The notes under the pieces: model-generated
The model's database searches: none
Told to the model about the DNA's origin: nothing
Seen by the model: the letters and a program-made list of their open reading frames with translations, nothing else
NCBI RefSeq assembly: GCF_016097405.1
Contig: NZ_JAEHGD010000001.1
Coordinates: 1,944,872 to 2,008,323 of the forward strand
DNA: 63,452 nt
Origin: a methane-oxidizing endosymbiont of Gigantopelta aegis
GTDB taxonomy: Bacteria > Pseudomonadota > Gammaproteobacteria > Methylococcales > Methylomonadaceae
Reading direction: 5' to 3'
Shown here: positions 25,624 to 34,617 of the stretch, piece after piece
How the letters are laid out: every line of letters starts with the position of its first letter
Position numbering within the stretch: position 1 is the stretch's first letter
Position numbers and translations under genes: made by a program

Positions 25624-27012
25624 ATGAAAAAAAAATTAAAATTAAAACAATATGCGGTTCTGTTACTATCTGGCGGAGCTTTATTATTTTCTTTTGAGGC
25701 TTATGCTCATTCGAAAAATTCACATTCAAGAATGTTGCCGGCTGCACCCGAAAACAGTGATTATTACAATAACGGGATGCCGAATAAGCACAAGGTTGAA
25801 CTGGGTAAATTGCTGTTTTTTGATAAGGTATTAAGTGGGAATCAGAATATTTCTTGCGCGACTTGTCATCATACTTTAACTGATACGGGAGATGGTCTTT
25901 CTTTGCCTGTCGGTGAAGGTGGTCAGGGATTGGGTATGGCTCGCCATACTGGGGTAGGTGATAATGCTATTCATGCAAGAGTACCGAGAAATGCGCCACC
26001 TGTTTTCAATCTGGGGGCGAGAGAATTTAGCAGGATGTTTTATGATGGACGGTTAGAAGTTAATCCTTCTCATCCTTCAGGATTTGATAGCCCAGCGGGT
26101 GATGATTTACCGATGGGTTTGGATAATGTCTTAGCTGCGCAAGCAATGTTTCCTGTAACATCTGCCGAAGAAATGGCGGGCCAGGTGGGTGAAAATATGC
26201 AGGCCGATGCGGCAGCGGCGAGTGATTTTCCGGCCGTTTGGGAAATTATTGCTAATAGACTGAGAAATATTCCTGAATATGTTGATTTGTTTAAAGCCGC
26301 TTTTCCTGATGAGGTAACTCAGGCCTCAGATATAACGTATGTACAGGCGGCAAATGCCATAGCAGCTTTTGAAGCTGACGCCTGGCGTTTTGATAACAGT
26401 CCTTTTTTACGTTTTTTAAAAGGGGATAAAAAAGCTTTGAGCAAATCGGCAAAAAAAGGGATGAAGATTTTTTACAGTCGTAAAAAAGCAAATTGTGCCA
26501 GTTGCCATAGCGGACCTTTTCAAACGGATCACGATTTTCATGCCATTGCCATGCCTCAAATCGGGCCGGGTAAAGGTGATGGGTTTGATGGGCACAGTGA
26601 CTTTGGTCGTGAGCGTGTGACTGGAGATACTGAAGACCGGTTTAAATTCAGAACTCCCACATTGAGTAATATTGCGTTGATAGCACCTTATGGTCATGAC
26701 GGCGCTTTTAATACTTTAGAAGCGATGGTGCGACATCACTTGGATCCTGAAACATCTCTATTAGAGTATGATCGTTCACAGGCTGTTTTACCCTCAAGAC
26801 CAGATTTAGATGCTATCGATTTTATTGTGATGGATGATCAGCAGCGAGTTGATGATATTGCTGATGCGAATGAATTGGATGAAAAGCATTTGTCAGAAAA
26901 ACAATTTGGATATTTAATGGACTTCTTACATGCATTAACTGATCCAGCGGCTGTTGATTTACGGATGAATACACCCATGCGAGTGCCTAGCGGTCTTCCT
27001 GTTGCGGATTGA
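25624..27012 (+). CDS. MauG-like di-heme cytochrome c peroxidase family protein
   Basis: Periplasmic di-heme c-type protein of 462 residues, CcpA/MauG superfamily. A signal peptide (about 1-28, ending AYA) precedes two heme motifs: CATCH (near 77-81, followed by a second His) and CASCH (near 292-296). The C-terminal domain has the distal loop YGHDGAF. Members either reduce hydrogen peroxide or, like MauG and MbnH, oxidise a protein substrate such as tryptophan residues. Its length and the long insert between hemes are nearer to the MauG-like branch than to classical CcpA. No amine-dehydrogenase or methanobactin gene is nearby, so the partner is unknown. Confidence 0.85.
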   Translation: MKKKLKLKQYAVLLLSGGALLFSFEAYAHSKNSHSRMLPAAPENSDYYNNGMPNKHKVELGKLLFFDKVLSGNQNISCATCHHTLTDTGDGLSLPVGEGGQGLGMARHTGVGDNAIHARVPRNAPPVFNLGAREFSRMFYDGRLEVNPSHPSGFDSPAGDDLPMGLDNVLAAQAMFPVTSAEEMAGQVGENMQADAAAASDFPAVWEIIANRLRNIPEYVDLFKAAFPDEVTQASDITYVQAANAIAAFEADAWRFDNSPFLRFLKGDKKALSKSAKKGMKIFYSRKKANCASCHSGPFQTDHDFHAIAMPQIGPGKGDGFDGHSDFGRERVTGDTEDRFKFRTPTLSNIALIAPYGHDGAFNTLEAMVRHHLDPETSLLEYDRSQAVLPSRPDLDAIDFIVMDDQQRVDDIADANELDEKHLSEKQFGYLMDFLHALTDPAAVDLRMNTPMRVPSGLPVAD

Positions 27013-27026
27013 TTTAGTTTAATAAT

Positions 27027-27054
27027 GCTGACAAATCAAGGATGATTTGTCAGC
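27027..27054. terminator. Hairpin after the MauG-like gene
   Basis: GCTGACAAATCA, a 4-base loop and TGATTTGTCAGC form a perfect 12-bp stem 15 bases after the stop. No T-run follows, so it may be a weak or factor-dependent terminator, or an mRNA 3'-stabilising structure. Confidence 0.55.
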
Positions 27055-27077
27055 GCCTACATTATATTTTGAACATT

Positions 27078-27135
27078 AACCCAGTCTTGCCATTTTCATC
27101 AAAGTTTTACGATGTGCTGTGGCAAAGCTGGGTTA
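27078..27135 (-). terminator. Long hairpin after proS
   Basis: AACCCAG..TTGCCA and TGGCAA..CTGGGTT form a 15-base arm pair agreeing at 13 positions around a 28-base loop. It lies immediately beyond the proS stop on the minus strand. It also faces the end of the convergent MauG-like gene. Confidence 0.5.
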
Positions 27136-27139
27136 AAAC

Positions 27140-28849
27140 TTAGTTTTTTATTTTGTTAATGACAAAATCAACCACCTGATCCAGCGGAATCTCCTGGTTT
27201 TCGTTGTCAGTTCGGGCACGGTATTCTGCCATGCCTTTATCCAGTCCCCGGTCGCCAATGACAATTCGGTGGGGTATGCCGATCAGTTCCATATCAGAAA
27301 ACATAAAGCCCGCCCGGACTTTACGGTCATCAAACAGTACCTCAATACCGGCATTGAGCAATTGCTGATAGATATTCTCAGCGACATCGCGCAGACGATC
27401 GGATTTATGCATATTCAATGGACATAACGCCACCTGAAAGGGTGCCAGCTCCTGTGGCCAGATGATGCCTTTGTCGTCATGACCTTGTTCGATGGCGGCT
27501 GCAACGACACGGGAGATGCCGATGCCATAACAACCCATAATCATGATCTGGTTTTTGCCGGCTTCATTAGTGACGGAGGCATTCATCGCTTTGCTGTATT
27601 TATCGCCTAATTGGAAAATATGACCAACCTCAATCCCGCGGGCGATGGTCAGTTTACCTTTGCCATCGGGGCTGGGGTCGCCTTCGACAACCAGGCGCAA
27701 ATCGGCCGTTTCCGGTAAAGGTAAATCCCGTTCCCAGTTAACACCTTGATAATGAAAGCCGTCTTCATTAGCGCCGCAAATAAAATCGGGCATCGCTGCA
27801 ACGCTGTGGTCGGGAATGATTTTGATATTTAGACCTAATGGGCCGATAGAGCCCGGCTTGCAACCGATGGTCTGCTGGATTTCTTCATCGCTGGCAAATT
27901 GTAAAGGTGACAACACACCCTCGAGTTTTTCTGCCTTTAATGGGTTGAGTTCATGATCGCCGCGTAACAACAAAGCGACCAGAGCATCGTTTTCGCCGCG
28001 CACGATCAGGGTTTTCAGGCATTGATCTGGGGTAGTCTTGAAAAAGGCGCAAACTTCCTCAATGGTATGTTGCTCGGGTGTTGCGACTTTTTCCAGCGGT
28101 TTGGAAGGTGCAGGGCGTGGGGTATCTGGTTTTAAGGCTTCGGCTTTTTCGACATTAGCGGCATAATCACTTTGGTCAGAAAAAGCGATAGCATCTTCAC
28201 CGGAGTCGGCCAAAACATGAAACTCATGCGAAACAGCGCCGCCTATGGAACCTGAGTCGGCCACCACGGCACGAAATTTAAGGCCAAAACGACTGAATAT
28301 ATTGCTGTAGGCCTGATACATCTGCTCGTAAGTGTGTTGCAATGATGCCTGGTCTAAATGGAAGGAATAGGCATCTTTCATGATAAATTCGCGCGAGCGC
28401 ATCACGCCAAAGCGCGGTCGAATTTCATCACGAATTTTGGTTTGAATCTGATAATAGGTAATCGGCAGTTGTTTGTAGCTTTTCAGCTCGTTACGGGCCA
28501 GATCGGTGATGATTTCTTCATGTGTCGGCCCTAAACAGAAGTCGCGTTCGTGTCGGTCTTTCAACCGTGCCAGTTCCGGGCCGTATTGCTCCCAACGCCC
28601 CGTTTCTTGCCATAGTTCAGCGGGTTGAAGCAGCGGCATCAAGACTTCCAGGGCGCCGGTTTTTTCCATTTCTTCCCGGGTGATGCGTTCCACCTTGCGT
28701 AACACACGTAATCCCAACGGCAGCCAGGTGTAAAGGCCTGCGGCCAGTTTTCGGATCAGGCCGGCACGAATCATCAGTTTATGGCTGATGATTTCAGCAT
28801 CGGAAGGAACTTCTTTAACAGTATTGAGTGGAAATTGAGATGTGCGCAT
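27140..28849 (-). CDS. proS: Prolyl-tRNA synthetase
   Basis: Class II aminoacyl-tRNA synthetase charging tRNA(Pro). The 569 residues are the bacterial type. The N-terminal catalytic core includes the motif-2 region [17 protein letters not shown] (about 148-164). A YbaK-like editing insertion lies in the middle (about 230-390; [12 protein letters not shown]). The rest of the core follows (GCYGIGISR near 440), and the anticodon-binding domain is at the C-terminus ([14 protein letters not shown]). The start matches the common N-terminus [13 protein letters not shown]. It is the last gene of the minus-strand run that includes dapE, with about 110 bases between them. Confidence 0.97.
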   Translation of the reverse strand: MRTSQFPLNTVKEVPSDAEIISHKLMIRAGLIRKLAAGLYTWLPLGLRVLRKVERITREEMEKTGALEVLMPLLQPAELWQETGRWEQYGPELARLKDRHERDFCLGPTHEEIITDLARNELKSYKQLPITYYQIQTKIRDEIRPRFGVMRSREFIMKDAYSFHLDQASLQHTYEQMYQAYSNIFSRFGLKFRAVVADSGSIGGAVSHEFHVLADSGEDAIAFSDQSDYAANVEKAEALKPDTPRPAPSKPLEKVATPEQHTIEEVCAFFKTTPDQCLKTLIVRGENDALVALLLRGDHELNPLKAEKLEGVLSPLQFASDEEIQQTIGCKPGSIGPLGLNIKIIPDHSVAAMPDFICGANEDGFHYQGVNWERDLPLPETADLRLVVEGDPSPDGKGKLTIARGIEVGHIFQLGDKYSKAMNASVTNEAGKNQIMIMGCYGIGISRVVAAAIEQGHDDKGIIWPQELAPFQVALCPLNMHKSDRLRDVAENIYQQLLNAGIEVLFDDRKVRAGFMFSDMELIGIPHRIVIGDRGLDKGMAEYRARTDNENQEIPLDQVVDFVINKIKN

Positions 28850-28960
28850 TGAATAAATGAGTCCAGTTAAAAGGCAATGTTATTTAAGAAAATGCAAGGG
28901 TTTAAAGACTATTTTAAACCTAAATCCTCGCTCGGGCACACTTTTACCCGAATCCGTGAT

Positions 28961-30088
28961 TTAAGTGAGTAATTCAACCAGTATTTGCTGGTAAATTTTG
29001 CTTAAAGTTTCCAAATCCTCCAGATTGACATATTCATTGACTTTATGAATGCTGTCGTTAATCGGCCCGAGTTCTAAAACCTGTGCGCCGGTTGGGGCGA
29101 TAAAGCGGCCGTCGGATGTGCCGCCACCGGTATCGTCAATCGGCTCGTAGCCGGTAATTTTTTTAATAGCCTTATGGGTGGCGTCAATCAAAGTACGTTC
29201 GGTAGTCAAAAATGGATTGCCGGACAAACGCCAGTCGATGTGATAATCCAGATCGAAACCGTCGAGTAGAGCATGAGTACGTTGTTTGATGGTCTGCTCA
29301 TCCAGTTCGGTCGAAAAACGTAGATTAAATTGCGCTTCCAATTGGCCGGGAATGATATTTTCTGCGCCGGTGCCGGCGTGAATATTGGATACCTGCAAGC
29401 TGGTTGGTGGAAAAAAATCATTACCTTGATCCCAGACTTCTTCGACCAGGGCTGTTAATGCCGGTGCAAAACGGTGAATCGGGTTGTCAGCAATATCAGG
29501 GTAGGCAACATGGCCCTGAATGCCCTTGACCGTGATTTTGGCGCACAGTGAGCCGCGGCGACCCACGCGAATCACATCCGCCAGTTTTTGGTCGCTAGAT
29601 GGCTCGCCCACCAGACACCAGTCGATTTTTTCGCCACGTTTTTCCAGCACATCAACGACCTTGACGACGCCGTGGGTCGCTATGCCTTCTTCATCACTGG
29701 TCAACATTAAAGCGATTGCACCTTTGTGCTTGGGGTGCTGTTGTATAAAACGTTCCAATGCAGTGATAAAGCAGGCGATGCTGCCTTTCATATCGGCTGT
29801 ACCCCGGCCGTAAAGCCTGCCGTCGCGCAGGGTCGGCTCAAACGGGGGCGATTGCCAGTCTTCCAGGGGGCCGGGTGGGACAACGTCGGTATGACCTAAA
29901 AAACAAAACAAGGGAGCTTGCCCACCGCGTTTGAGCCAGATGTTGCGGGTGTCTTCAAAATCCAGATGCTCACAGTTGAACCCTAATGGTGCCAGACGTT
30001 GGCTGATCATATCCTGACAGCCGGCATCTTCGGGTGTGACCGATTCGCGGCGGATTAAATCGATGAGTAAATCCAGAGTATCGCTCAT
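28961..30088 (-). CDS. dapE: Succinyl-diaminopimelate desuccinylase
   Basis: Zinc enzyme hydrolysing N-succinyl-LL-diaminopimelate to LL-DAP and succinate in lysine and peptidoglycan synthesis. The 375 residues are full length. The first metal ligand is in LGHTDVVPPG (near 65), the bridging Asp in GRGTADMKGS (near 95), the catalytic pair in TSDEEG (near 130), and the last ligand region in GGGTSDGRF (near 345). Its start overlaps the ArsC-like gene upstream by 4 bases, and dapD and dapC lie further upstream, so three steps of the succinylase branch are encoded here. Confidence 0.96.
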   Translation of the reverse strand: MSDTLDLLIDLIRRESVTPEDAGCQDMISQRLAPLGFNCEHLDFEDTRNIWLKRGGQAPLFCFLGHTDVVPPGPLEDWQSPPFEPTLRDGRLYGRGTADMKGSIACFITALERFIQQHPKHKGAIALMLTSDEEGIATHGVVKVVDVLEKRGEKIDWCLVGEPSSDQKLADVIRVGRRGSLCAKITVKGIQGHVAYPDIADNPIHRFAPALTALVEEVWDQGNDFFPPTSLQVSNIHAGTGAENIIPGQLEAQFNLRFSTELDEQTIKQRTHALLDGFDLDYHIDWRLSGNPFLTTERTLIDATHKAIKKITGYEPIDDTGGGTSDGRFIAPTGAQVLELGPINDSIHKVNEYVNLEDLETLSKIYQQILVELLT

Positions 30089-30429
30089 AATAAGGTCTGT
30101 TGGTATTGTTTGTCATTGAAGCCGATCAGCAATGCGCTTCCGGTATCTAAAATCGGGCGTTTAATCAGGGTTGGCGTTTCCAGCATCAGCTGTAAGGACT
30201 TGCTGCGATCCAGATCAGTTTTTTGCGCATCACTTAACTGGCGCCAGCTGGTGCTGCGTTTGTTGAGCATGTTTTCCCAGCCTAATTGCTGTTCAAATGA
30301 TTCCAGTAAGGCCATGTCCAGGCCATCTGTTCGATAATCATGAAATACATAAGGCAGCTCATGTTGCGCCAGCCATTGGCGGGCTTTTTTGACGGTATCG
30401 CAGTTTTTTATTCCGTAAAGTTTAAGCAT
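30085..30429 (-). CDS. ArsC/Spx-family protein (YffB-like)
   Basis: Thioredoxin-fold protein of the ArsC/Spx family; 114 residues. The single Cys in GIKNCDTVKKA (9-14) is the only conserved thiol, so it is a YffB/Spx-like protein rather than a true arsenate reductase, which would have further catalytic Cys or Arg features. YffB-like genes are typically next to dapE, as here (4-base overlap). Their role may be a glutathione-dependent thiol reductase, but it remains poorly defined. It follows an 80-residue gene by two bases. Confidence 0.88.
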   Translation of the reverse strand: MLKLYGIKNCDTVKKARQWLAQHELPYVFHDYRTDGLDMALLESFEQQLGWENMLNKRSTSWRQLSDAQKTDLDRSKSLQLMLETPTLIKRPILDTGSALLIGFNDKQYQQTLL

Positions 30430-30431
30430 GG

Positions 30432-30674
30432 TTACAGTTGGCTGGTTAAGAGTTCATCAATACCGGGAAGGTTTTTTTCCTGTTTACAGCGACTTTTGTA
30501 GAGTCCAACAAATTCCATAAAGGCTTGTTCTAAATCAGACAGGATTTCTTCTTCGTTTTCACGCTCATCAATGCTGATGTCAGGCGAGTCAAGATATTCT
30601 TTTTGCAAAGCAATTTCGCTGTTTAAGGACAAAATAGCGTAAATGAGGGCATTGCTTGAAATATGTTCAGTCAT
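30432..30674 (-). CDS. Small conserved-looking acidic protein, unknown function
   Basis: 80 residues, acidic (many Glu/Asp), helix-prone, no signal peptide or cysteine pair (one Cys). It begins with MTEHISSNALIYAIL and ends with PGIDELLTSQL. It lies two bases upstream of the ArsC-like gene on the same strand, so it is certainly co-transcribed with it and dapE. I do not recognise the family. The tight spacing and clean frame support it being real; a cytosolic accessory protein of unknown role is all that can be said. Confidence 0.6.
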   Translation of the reverse strand: MTEHISSNALIYAILSLNSEIALQKEYLDSPDISIDERENEEEILSDLEQAFMEFVGLYKSRCKQEKNLPGIDELLTSQL

Positions 30675-30680
30675 GATAGA

Positions 30681-30830
30681 TTATGGATAAATACGGCTGC
30701 CGTGACCGATTTTTAAAATAAGGAGTTGATGTTTATTTCAATCGACATCAAACAGTACACGATATTGACCAATGTGTAGACGATAGTCAGCAATAGGATG
30801 ATTCAACAGTGGCCTGTGCTTGGCCGAAGC
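30681..30830 (-). pseudogene. RelE/ParE-type toxin remnant
   Basis: Reading on the minus strand behind dapD, one frame gives HPIADYRLHIGQYRVLFDVD, a TGA stop, then NKHQLLILKIGHGSRIYP and a TAA stop at 30681. This is the C-terminal core of RelE/ParE toxins (DYR-x-IG-YRV...D, then ILKIGHR-like). The in-frame TGA and the missing N-terminal half make it a dead fragment. No antitoxin gene is recognisable beside it. The dapD stop lies about 20 bases upstream on the same strand, so the fragment may have been left by deletion. Confidence 0.65.
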
Positions 30831-30850
30831 TAAGCACAGGTAAATAAGGT

Positions 30851-31669
30851 TTAGTCGCGCAGTAACTCGTTAATACCGGTTTTGCTGCGGGTTTTTTCAT
30901 CAACCTGTTTGATGATGACGGCACAATACAGGCTGTGAGAGCCGTCTTTGGCAGGCAGTGAGCCGGGTACCACAACAGAACCAGCAGGAACCCGGCCATA
31001 GATTATTTCGCCAGTCATACGGTTGAAAATTTTAGTGCTCTGGCCAATGAAAACACCCATGGAGATAACCGAGCCTTCTTCAACCACAACACCTTCAACA
31101 ATTTCAGAACGCGCGCCGATAAAGCAATTGTCTTCGATGATGGTCGGGCCAGCCTGCAGCGGCTCTAAAACGCCACCGATACCGACGCCGCCGGATAAAT
31201 GCACGTTTTTACCAATTTGGGCACAAGAGCCGACCGTGACCCAGGTGTCAACCATGGTGCCACTATCGACATAGGCGCCAATATTGACATAAGACGGCAT
31301 TAGCACTGCGCCCGGTGCAATATAAGAACCATGCCGCGCGTTGGCATTCGGCACGACGCGGACACCGGCTTTGGCGAAGTCATCCGGCGTATAGGTGGCG
31401 AATTTGGTTTCAACCTTATCGTAATAACGATTAACGCCGCCATCCATCACCCGGTTTTCATTGACACGGAAAGACAATAAAACCGCTTTTTTCAACCATT
31501 GGTTGACCACCCATTCACCATCGACCTTTTTGGCCACGCGAGCCGAGCCGTTATCGAGCTGGTTAATGGCGTCTTCAACGGCGTCCTTGATTTCAGGTGT
31601 AACCGTTGTCGGTGTGATGTTGGCACGGTTCTCAAATGCTTCGTTAATAATCTTTTCTAGTTGTGACAT
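30851..31669 (-). CDS. dapD: 2,3,4,5-tetrahydropyridine-2,6-dicarboxylate N-succinyltransferase
   Basis: Transfers a succinyl group from succinyl-CoA to tetrahydrodipicolinate, the step that commits to the succinylase branch of lysine and DAP synthesis. 272 residues, typical. The left-handed parallel beta-helix of hexapeptide repeats covers about 105-230 (for example [20 protein letters not shown]). The catalytic Glu/Asp region is in the same stretch, and the N-terminal helical domain is full length. It lies between a repeat element upstream and a RelE remnant downstream, within the same minus-strand run as dapC and dapE. Confidence 0.96.
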   Translation of the reverse strand: MSQLEKIINEAFENRANITPTTVTPEIKDAVEDAINQLDNGSARVAKKVDGEWVVNQWLKKAVLLSFRVNENRVMDGGVNRYYDKVETKFATYTPDDFAKAGVRVVPNANARHGSYIAPGAVLMPSYVNIGAYVDSGTMVDTWVTVGSCAQIGKNVHLSGGVGIGGVLEPLQAGPTIIEDNCFIGARSEIVEGVVVEEGSVISMGVFIGQSTKIFNRMTGEIIYGRVPAGSVVVPGSLPAKDGSHSLYCAVIIKQVDEKTRSKTGINELLRD

Positions 31670-31709
31670 AGCTTCTCATTAGCGTGTTAATAAAATTTTA
31701 TTTTCTATA

Positions 31710-31835
31710 CTCTCTATACACGACACAAACAAAAACGTAGGATGGGTGGAGCGGTAAGCGAAACCCATCCTACGATTTCCATCAATTAAGCATCAAAAGC
31801 TGACATGATATTCATATTTTGTGTAGTGTACAGAG
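31710..31835. repeat. Miniature element with terminal inverted repeats and a REP-like core
   Basis: Terminal repeats CTCTCTATACACGACACAAA (31710-31729) and, inverted, TTTGTGTAGTGTACAGAG (31818-31835) enclose a perfect palindrome GTAGGATGGGT / ACCCATCCTAC (31737-31747 and 31763-31773). The core resembles the REP type with GTAGGATGGG...GCGAAACCCATC found scattered in many proteobacterial genomes. The right end forms the last codons and the stop of dapC. The left end nearly matches the one at 25160. Confidence 0.7.
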
Positions 31836-33017
31836 AAAATCTTTAATCCGGTGCGCCGCGTCAATACAATCTTCTAGGCTTGAAACCAGCGCGATGCGCA
31901 CATGGTTTTGTCCTGGATTCAGCCCATCTGCCTGGCGGGACAGAAAACTGCCCGGCAAAACCGTTATATTCTGACGGGCAAACAGCTGTCTGGCAAATTC
32001 AGTCTCGTCAATCGGTGTTTTCAGCCAGACATAAAAACTGGCGGGCGGTTGTGTGATTTGACAAATCGGTGACAAAATGTCGATAAAGGCAGTGAATTTT
32101 TCTCGGTACTGCTGCCGGTTGTGTTGCACATGAGATTCATCTCGCCAAGCGGCGATACTGGCTTTTTGGGTGGGAAGCGGCATGGCGCAGCCCTGATAAG
32201 TCCGGTATTGAAAATAGCGTTGTAAAATCGCGGCATCACCGGCGATAAAGCCGGAACGTAAGCCCGGTGCATTCGAGCGTTTGGACAGGCTGTGAAATAC
32301 GACACAGCGTTTAAAATCAGCATTGCCGGCCTGCCAGGCCGCTTGCAGCAAACCGGACGGCGGGTTGTGTTCATCCTGATAGATTTCACTGTAGCATTCA
32401 TCTGAGGCAATCACGAAATCATAACGTTCAGCCAGTTCGATCAGATGGGTCAACGTATCCAAGTCAATCACAGCTCCGGTCGGATTGCCGGGCGAGCAGA
32501 TATAAAGTAACTGACAGCGACGCCAGACCGCTTCGGGAATATGTTTGAAATCTGGCAAATAGCCGTTTTGTTCCAAGGTATTTAAATAATATGGCTCAGC
32601 ACCAGCCAGCAAGGCTGCACCTTCATAAATTTGATAGAACGGATTAGGCATCAAAACTAATGGCAGAGTGGTACGGTCAATGATGCACTGAGCAAATGAG
32701 AATAAGGCTTCGCGGGTACCGCTGACGGGTAAAACCTGGTTGTCAGCATCAATTTTTCCGGCTGGAATTTGAAACCTTTGGCTTAGCCAGTCAGCTATTG
32801 TCTGGCGAAGTTCAGGCAAGCCCTTGGTCGTGGGATATTGTCCTAAGCCATCGAGATGTTGTAACAACGCTTCGGAAATTAAATGGGGTGTCGGGTGCTT
32901 GGGTTCACCGATCGACAGCGCGATATGTGTTTTATCGACCGGCGGCATGATACCTTGTTTGAGGCGATTCAGCTTCTCAAACGGATAAGGGTGTAATTGA
33001 TTTAAATCTGGGTTCAT
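31812..33017 (-). CDS. dapC: Succinyl-diaminopimelate transaminase
   Basis: PLP-dependent aminotransferase (class I/II), converting N-succinyl-2-amino-6-ketopimelate to N-succinyl-LL-DAP with glutamate. The ATG at 33017 gives 401 residues, starting MNPDLNQLHPYPFEKL as in the DapC family. PLP-binding motifs: SPGNPTG (about 170-176), ASDECYSEIY, and the Schiff-base Lys in HSLSKRSNAPGLRSG (near 235). The final seven residues and the stop codon are supplied by the miniature repeat element. Upstream, an IS insertion has separated it from the M48 peptidase gene with which it was translationally coupled. Its neighbours dapD and dapE support the DapC call over other aminotransferases. Confidence 0.92.
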   Translation of the reverse strand: MNPDLNQLHPYPFEKLNRLKQGIMPPVDKTHIALSIGEPKHPTPHLISEALLQHLDGLGQYPTTKGLPELRQTIADWLSQRFQIPAGKIDADNQVLPVSGTREALFSFAQCIIDRTTLPLVLMPNPFYQIYEGAALLAGAEPYYLNTLEQNGYLPDFKHIPEAVWRRCQLLYICSPGNPTGAVIDLDTLTHLIELAERYDFVIASDECYSEIYQDEHNPPSGLLQAAWQAGNADFKRCVVFHSLSKRSNAPGLRSGFIAGDAAILQRYFQYRTYQGCAMPLPTQKASIAAWRDESHVQHNRQQYREKFTAFIDILSPICQITQPPASFYVWLKTPIDETEFARQLFARQNITVLPGSFLSRQADGLNPGQNHVRIALVSSLEDCIDAAHRIKDFLCTLHKI

Positions 33018-33032
33018 TATTTTCGACAATTA

Positions 33033-33780
33033 GGGGCTGTTGCCATTTCACATAGGTAACCATAAAAAGGCGCAAGCCAGAGCGATAGAGCCTTCAAAAT
33101 TTCGTTTGAGTTTGTCATATCGCGTGGCGATCGCTCTGAAATGCTTAAGTCTTGCAAACACATTTTCAACGAGATGGCGATATTTGTAGAGACACCAATC
33201 CATTTCATCATTTCCCCGAGTTGAATTCTTTTTCTTGGGATAACAGGAACAGCCCTTTGTCTTTAATTTGAAGACGTAATGCTTCACTGTCATAGCCTCT
33301 GTCAGCAACTATATAGTCACCTTTTGGGAGCTCTGCAACTAATTTCGGTGCTTCTTTACAGTCATGAACTTCGCCGCCTGTCACTGAGAAATGAATAGGA
33401 AGACCACAGGCATCAACGGCCATATGAATTTTACTGGTGTTCCCGGCGACAGATTTCCCTATCGCTGTTTCTTGTTCACAGGCCGCACCACTACTATGCT
33501 GATGTGCTTTCACAATACTCCCATCAATAAATTCCCATTCCAGGTCTGGATCAACAACCAAGGCGTTAAAAATACCCATCAGTTTTTCTTTTACGAGACC
33601 AGTCATTGAATCGTTTATATACCGCATTCCAATTACCAAAAGCCGTGGGTAAATCTCTCCAGGGACAACCTACTCGCAAGCGATAAAAATACCTTCGACT
33701 GTTTTTCGAAGACAAGGTTTGTCATAAATTCCCATTTTCAACATAATTTCAAGGGGGATTTTCAAAACGGCAACAGCCCC
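33033..33780 (-). mobile_element. IS5-family (IS427-type) element, copy 1, decayed
   Basis: 748 bp with ends GGGGCTGTTGCC / GGCAACAGCCCC and TA on both sides (33031-33032, 33781-33782). It is the same element as copies 2 (52961) and 3 (55141). Compared with copy 3 (850 bp) it lacks about 95 bases at the 5' end of the transposase gene, including the start codon. It also has a one-base insertion near 33592 and losses near 33690 and 33230. It is inserted exactly at the junction of the M48 peptidase gene and dapC. Confidence 0.88.
33040..33740 (-). pseudogene. IS427-type transposase, copy 1
   Basis: Encodes the DDE transposase of the element in several frames: DGSIVKAHQHSSGAACEQE and VAGNTSKIHMAVDACG in one frame, NDEMDWCLYKYRHLVENVFA in another. 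The start codon and the first 23 or so codons are deleted relative to copy 3, and the A-run where copy 3 has six A has only five. This copy therefore needs more than one correction and is inactive. It may be mobilised in trans by copy 3, as both ends are intact. Confidence 0.8.
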
Positions 33781-34546
33781 TAGGGCGGAATCCTGTGGCT
33801 TTGACTTGACGCCATAATTCCAGTGCTCTGGGAAGTTGTGCTTCAAGGTTTTGGATACGGGATGCCGGCGCCGGGTGGGTGGATAAAATTTCAGGTGGGC
33901 GGGGGCCGTTATTGGCAGCTGCCATTTTTTGCCATAAAACAATGCTTTGTCTGGGATCAAACCCGGCTTTTGCCATCAATTCCAAGCCAATGACATCGGC
34001 TTCCGATTCATGAGTCCGGCTAAAAGGCAATAAAATACCGTATTGAGCCCCTACGCCAAGCAAGCTGACAGCGGTTTGACCCAGTGGCGTGGAAGGTGAT
34101 GCGACCGCCGAAATCAGATTGATGCCGGTATTCACCGCCATTTTCTCAGACAGTCTTTCATTGCTGTGGCGCGCTAGTACATGGCCGATTTCATGACCGA
34201 CTACCGCAGCTAGCTGATCGGCATTATCGACAAATTCGATCAAGCCGCTATGAATACCTATTTTATTACCTGGTAAGGCAAAAGCATTCAGGGTTTTATC
34301 TTCAAACACCACCACTTCCCATTGGCCGCCGACAACGCGGGTCAACGCCCTGGCGACGCAATCGGCGAAACGAATATAACGGGTGTTTTTACTGAGTGGT
34401 TTTTTCTGCTTGAGTTGCTCAAAAGCCTGCAAGCCCATTTGATTGACCTGGGCATCCGGCATGAACACCAGTTGCGAACGTCCGGTCGGGCTGGTCGCGC
34501 ATGCGGAAACAAGCAAGATGGAAAAGACAAGGGCTAAGTATTTCAT
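33749..34546 (-). CDS. M48 family metallopeptidase lipoprotein (LoiP-like)
   Basis: Periplasm-facing zinc metallopeptidase. The lipobox VSAC (about 13-16) anchors it; the zinc site HEIGH (about 119-123) and the downstream Glu in ESEADVIGLELM (about 180-191) are intact. The reading continues into IS copy 1, so the present C-terminus (RGCCRFENPP) is IS-derived. Removing the IS restores GFRPNCRK and a TAA that overlaps the dapC start (TAATG). The catalytic domain is untouched, so the protein is probably still active. Related LoiP/YggG proteases degrade misfolded outer-membrane proteins; a second M48 protein (bepA-like) lies at 61890. Confidence 0.88.
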   Translation of the reverse strand: MKYLALVFSILLVSACATSPTGRSQLVFMPDAQVNQMGLQAFEQLKQKKPLSKNTRYIRFADCVARALTRVVGGQWEVVVFEDKTLNAFALPGNKIGIHSGLIEFVDNADQLAAVVGHEIGHVLARHSNERLSEKMAVNTGINLISAVASPSTPLGQTAVSLLGVGAQYGILLPFSRTHESEADVIGLELMAKAGFDPRQSIVLWQKMAAANNGPRPPEILSTHPAPASRIQNLEAQLPRALELWRQVKATGFRPRGCCRFENPP

Positions 34547-34617
34547 AGGGCCGCCAATCAGTGATTATCAGCCTGTTATTCTATCCTAACTGATCGGGTT
34601 TGGAAAAAATCTTGGCT

